Below are positions 63,027-64,000 of a stretch of 64,000 nt of DNA, piece by piece. The notes below the pieces were generated by a model. It ran no database searches. It had not been told where the DNA came from and saw nothing but the letters and a program-made list of their open reading frames with translations. Position 1 is the first letter of the stretch. Each line of letters begins with the position of its first letter. The DNA comes from Lachnospiraceae bacterium. Lineage in GTDB: Bacteria > Bacillota > Clostridia > Lachnospirales > Lachnospiraceae. The position numbers and the translations under genes were made by a program. Where the stretch lies: contig JAFQVJ010000023.1 in NCBI GenBank assembly GCA_017408025.1, positions 1 to 64,000 of the forward strand, in the 5' to 3' direction.

Positions 63027-64000
63027 TTACAATCCTAGCAACATTGATGCTATCTGGAAATAAATCATAAGCGACATAGCATCTACTACCGTTGTAATGA
63101 ATGGGCTTACAACTACTGCCGGGTCAAATCCTAATTTCTTTACCAAAATTGGAAGCGAGCAACCGATAAGCTTCGCCATAATAACTGTAATCACTGTCGT
63201 TATGGCAACTACAATTGCAATTTCCAAATCAACTCCGTCAAGAAGTATAATCTTAATGACGCAGGCAACTCCCAGCGTTAAGCCACATATTAACGATATA
63301 CGCAATTCCTTCCACAGAATCTTAAATACATCTTTGTACTCTATCTCATCCGTAGACAACCCTGTTATAATCGTAACAGATGCCTGACTTCCCGCATTAC
63401 CACCTGTTCCCATGAGCATTGGTATAAATGCTGTAAGAGCAACGCAACCTGCCAATGCAACCTCAAAGCTCTGAATAATCTTTCCAGTAAACGTTGCTGA
63501 AAGCATCAGTAACAACAGCCACGGTATACGTTTCTTCCATATCTCAAATATTCCCGTTTGCATGTACGATTTATCAGAAGGAAGGATAGCTGCCATAGCT
63601 TGGATATCCTCTTCATGTTCTTCTCGCATAACCTCCATAGCATCATCGACTGTGATAATACCTACAACCCTATTTTCCTTATCAACTACAGGCAATGCGA
63701 TAAAGTCGTACTTATCAAACATGTTTGCTACGACTTCCTGATCCTCATGGGTATGAACGGAGATAACATTTGTCTCCATGATATCCTCGATAATATCCTC
63801 ATATGATGCCAGAAGAAGCTGTTTGACAGTCACTAGTCCTATAAGTGTTCTGTTGTCAGTGACATAACAAGTGTACACAGTCTCCTTATCTACACCCTCT
63901 GCCCTAATATGTGCAAATGCCTGCTCAACCGTCATATTCTTTTTCAATGCCACATATTCTGTGGTCATGATACTACCAGCACTGTCTTTTGGGTAATTTA
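63027..64000 (-). CDS. mgtE: Magnesium transporter MgtE, 5' end outside window
   Basis: The visible 324 codons cover the last part of the N-domain (YPKDSAGSIMTTEYVALKK, just before and after 63968), two CBS domains (about 63625-63910) and the five-segment transmembrane channel. Channel motifs include GGNAGSQASVTIITGLSTDE and PILVKKLGFDPAVV with the Mg-site Asp. The CBS domains bind Mg2+ and close the pore when internal Mg is high. The frame stays open to the window edge and the residues before the ATG at 63968 match MgtE, so that ATG is internal and about 125 residues are missing. Confidence 0.93.
   Translation of the reverse strand, partial: NYPKDSAGSIMTTEYVALKKNMTVEQAFAHIRAEGVDKETVYTCYVTDNRTLIGLVTVKQLLLASYEDIIEDIMETNVISVHTHEDQEVVANMFDKYDFIALPVVDKENRVVGIITVDDAMEVMREEHEEDIQAMAAILPSDKSYMQTGIFEIWKKRIPWLLLLMLSATFTGKIIQSFEVALAGCVALTAFIPMLMGTGGNAGSQASVTIITGLSTDEIEYKDVFKILWKELRISLICGLTLGVACVIKIILLDGVDLEIAIVVAITTVITVIMAKLIGCSLPILVKKLGFDPAVVVSPFITTVVDAMSLMIYFQIASMLLGL

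Noticed and set aside
1..64000. tRNA, rRNA, CRISPR arrays, transposases, phage genes
   Set aside because: I looked for T-loop GGTTCGA-type signatures, regularly spaced direct repeats and integrase or transposase motifs and found none that hold up.

Overview
This 64-kb window comes from a low-GC Gram-positive anaerobe, most probably a member of the Lachnospiraceae (Clostridia). The signs are strong AGGAGG ribosome-binding sites, a Bacillus/Clostridium-type gene order from priA through def, fmt, rsmB, rlmN, prpC, pknB and rsgA to rpe and thiN, formate-tetrahydrofolate ligase beside folD, a SpoIID-domain protein, and a cysteine-rich small protein of a type seen in this family. I cannot assign a genus. 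Nearly all genes lie on the minus strand. The plus strand carries the ammonium transporter, three small unknown genes (31.3-32.7 kb) and a prephenate dehydrogenase gene.

Positions 1-17,300 look accessory. After an XRE regulator and rlmH comes a ten-gene minus-strand operon, read from 13.3 kb down to 1.8 kb: class-III aminotransferase, a complete dipeptide-type ABC importer (A, B, C, D, F), a metal-dependent amidohydrolase, an M20 N-carbamoyl/ureido hydrolase, a Nim-like flavoprotein and an iron-dependent alcohol dehydrogenase. A PucR-type regulator lies just upstream on the same strand, with its own promoter. Between them lie a good promoter, an inverted repeat and an intrinsic terminator placed in the aminotransferase leader. 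An Amt-PII fusion is divergent from pucR. Together this reads as import and stepwise breakdown of an amide- or ureido-containing nitrogen compound to an amine, then an aldehyde, then an alcohol. The substrate is unknown.

Positions 17,300-26,000 hold a second peptide-type ABC operon in which four of the five subunits carry insertions. Positions 26,000-31,100 hold a compact type IV pilus-like operon: transglutaminase lipoprotein, PilC, four small membrane-anchored proteins and PilT. It is read from a consensus sigma-A promoter. Positions 31,300-32,700 hold three plus-strand small proteins of unknown role.

Positions 32,800-64,000 are mostly housekeeping: fabV, a MraY-family transferase, tyrA and aroA convergent, a PilZ protein, queA, a SpoIID-domain protein, the priA-to-thiN block, folD and fhs, ftsK, uppP, a ClpP-like TepA protease and the 3' part of mgtE, which runs off the right edge.

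A palindromic repeat (core TATAGGAAAGTTT with its inverted partner) occurs five times, four of them next to an intrinsic terminator. The 61.7-62.2 kb gap holds a possible small structured RNA. I saw no tRNA, rRNA, CRISPR array, transposase or phage gene.
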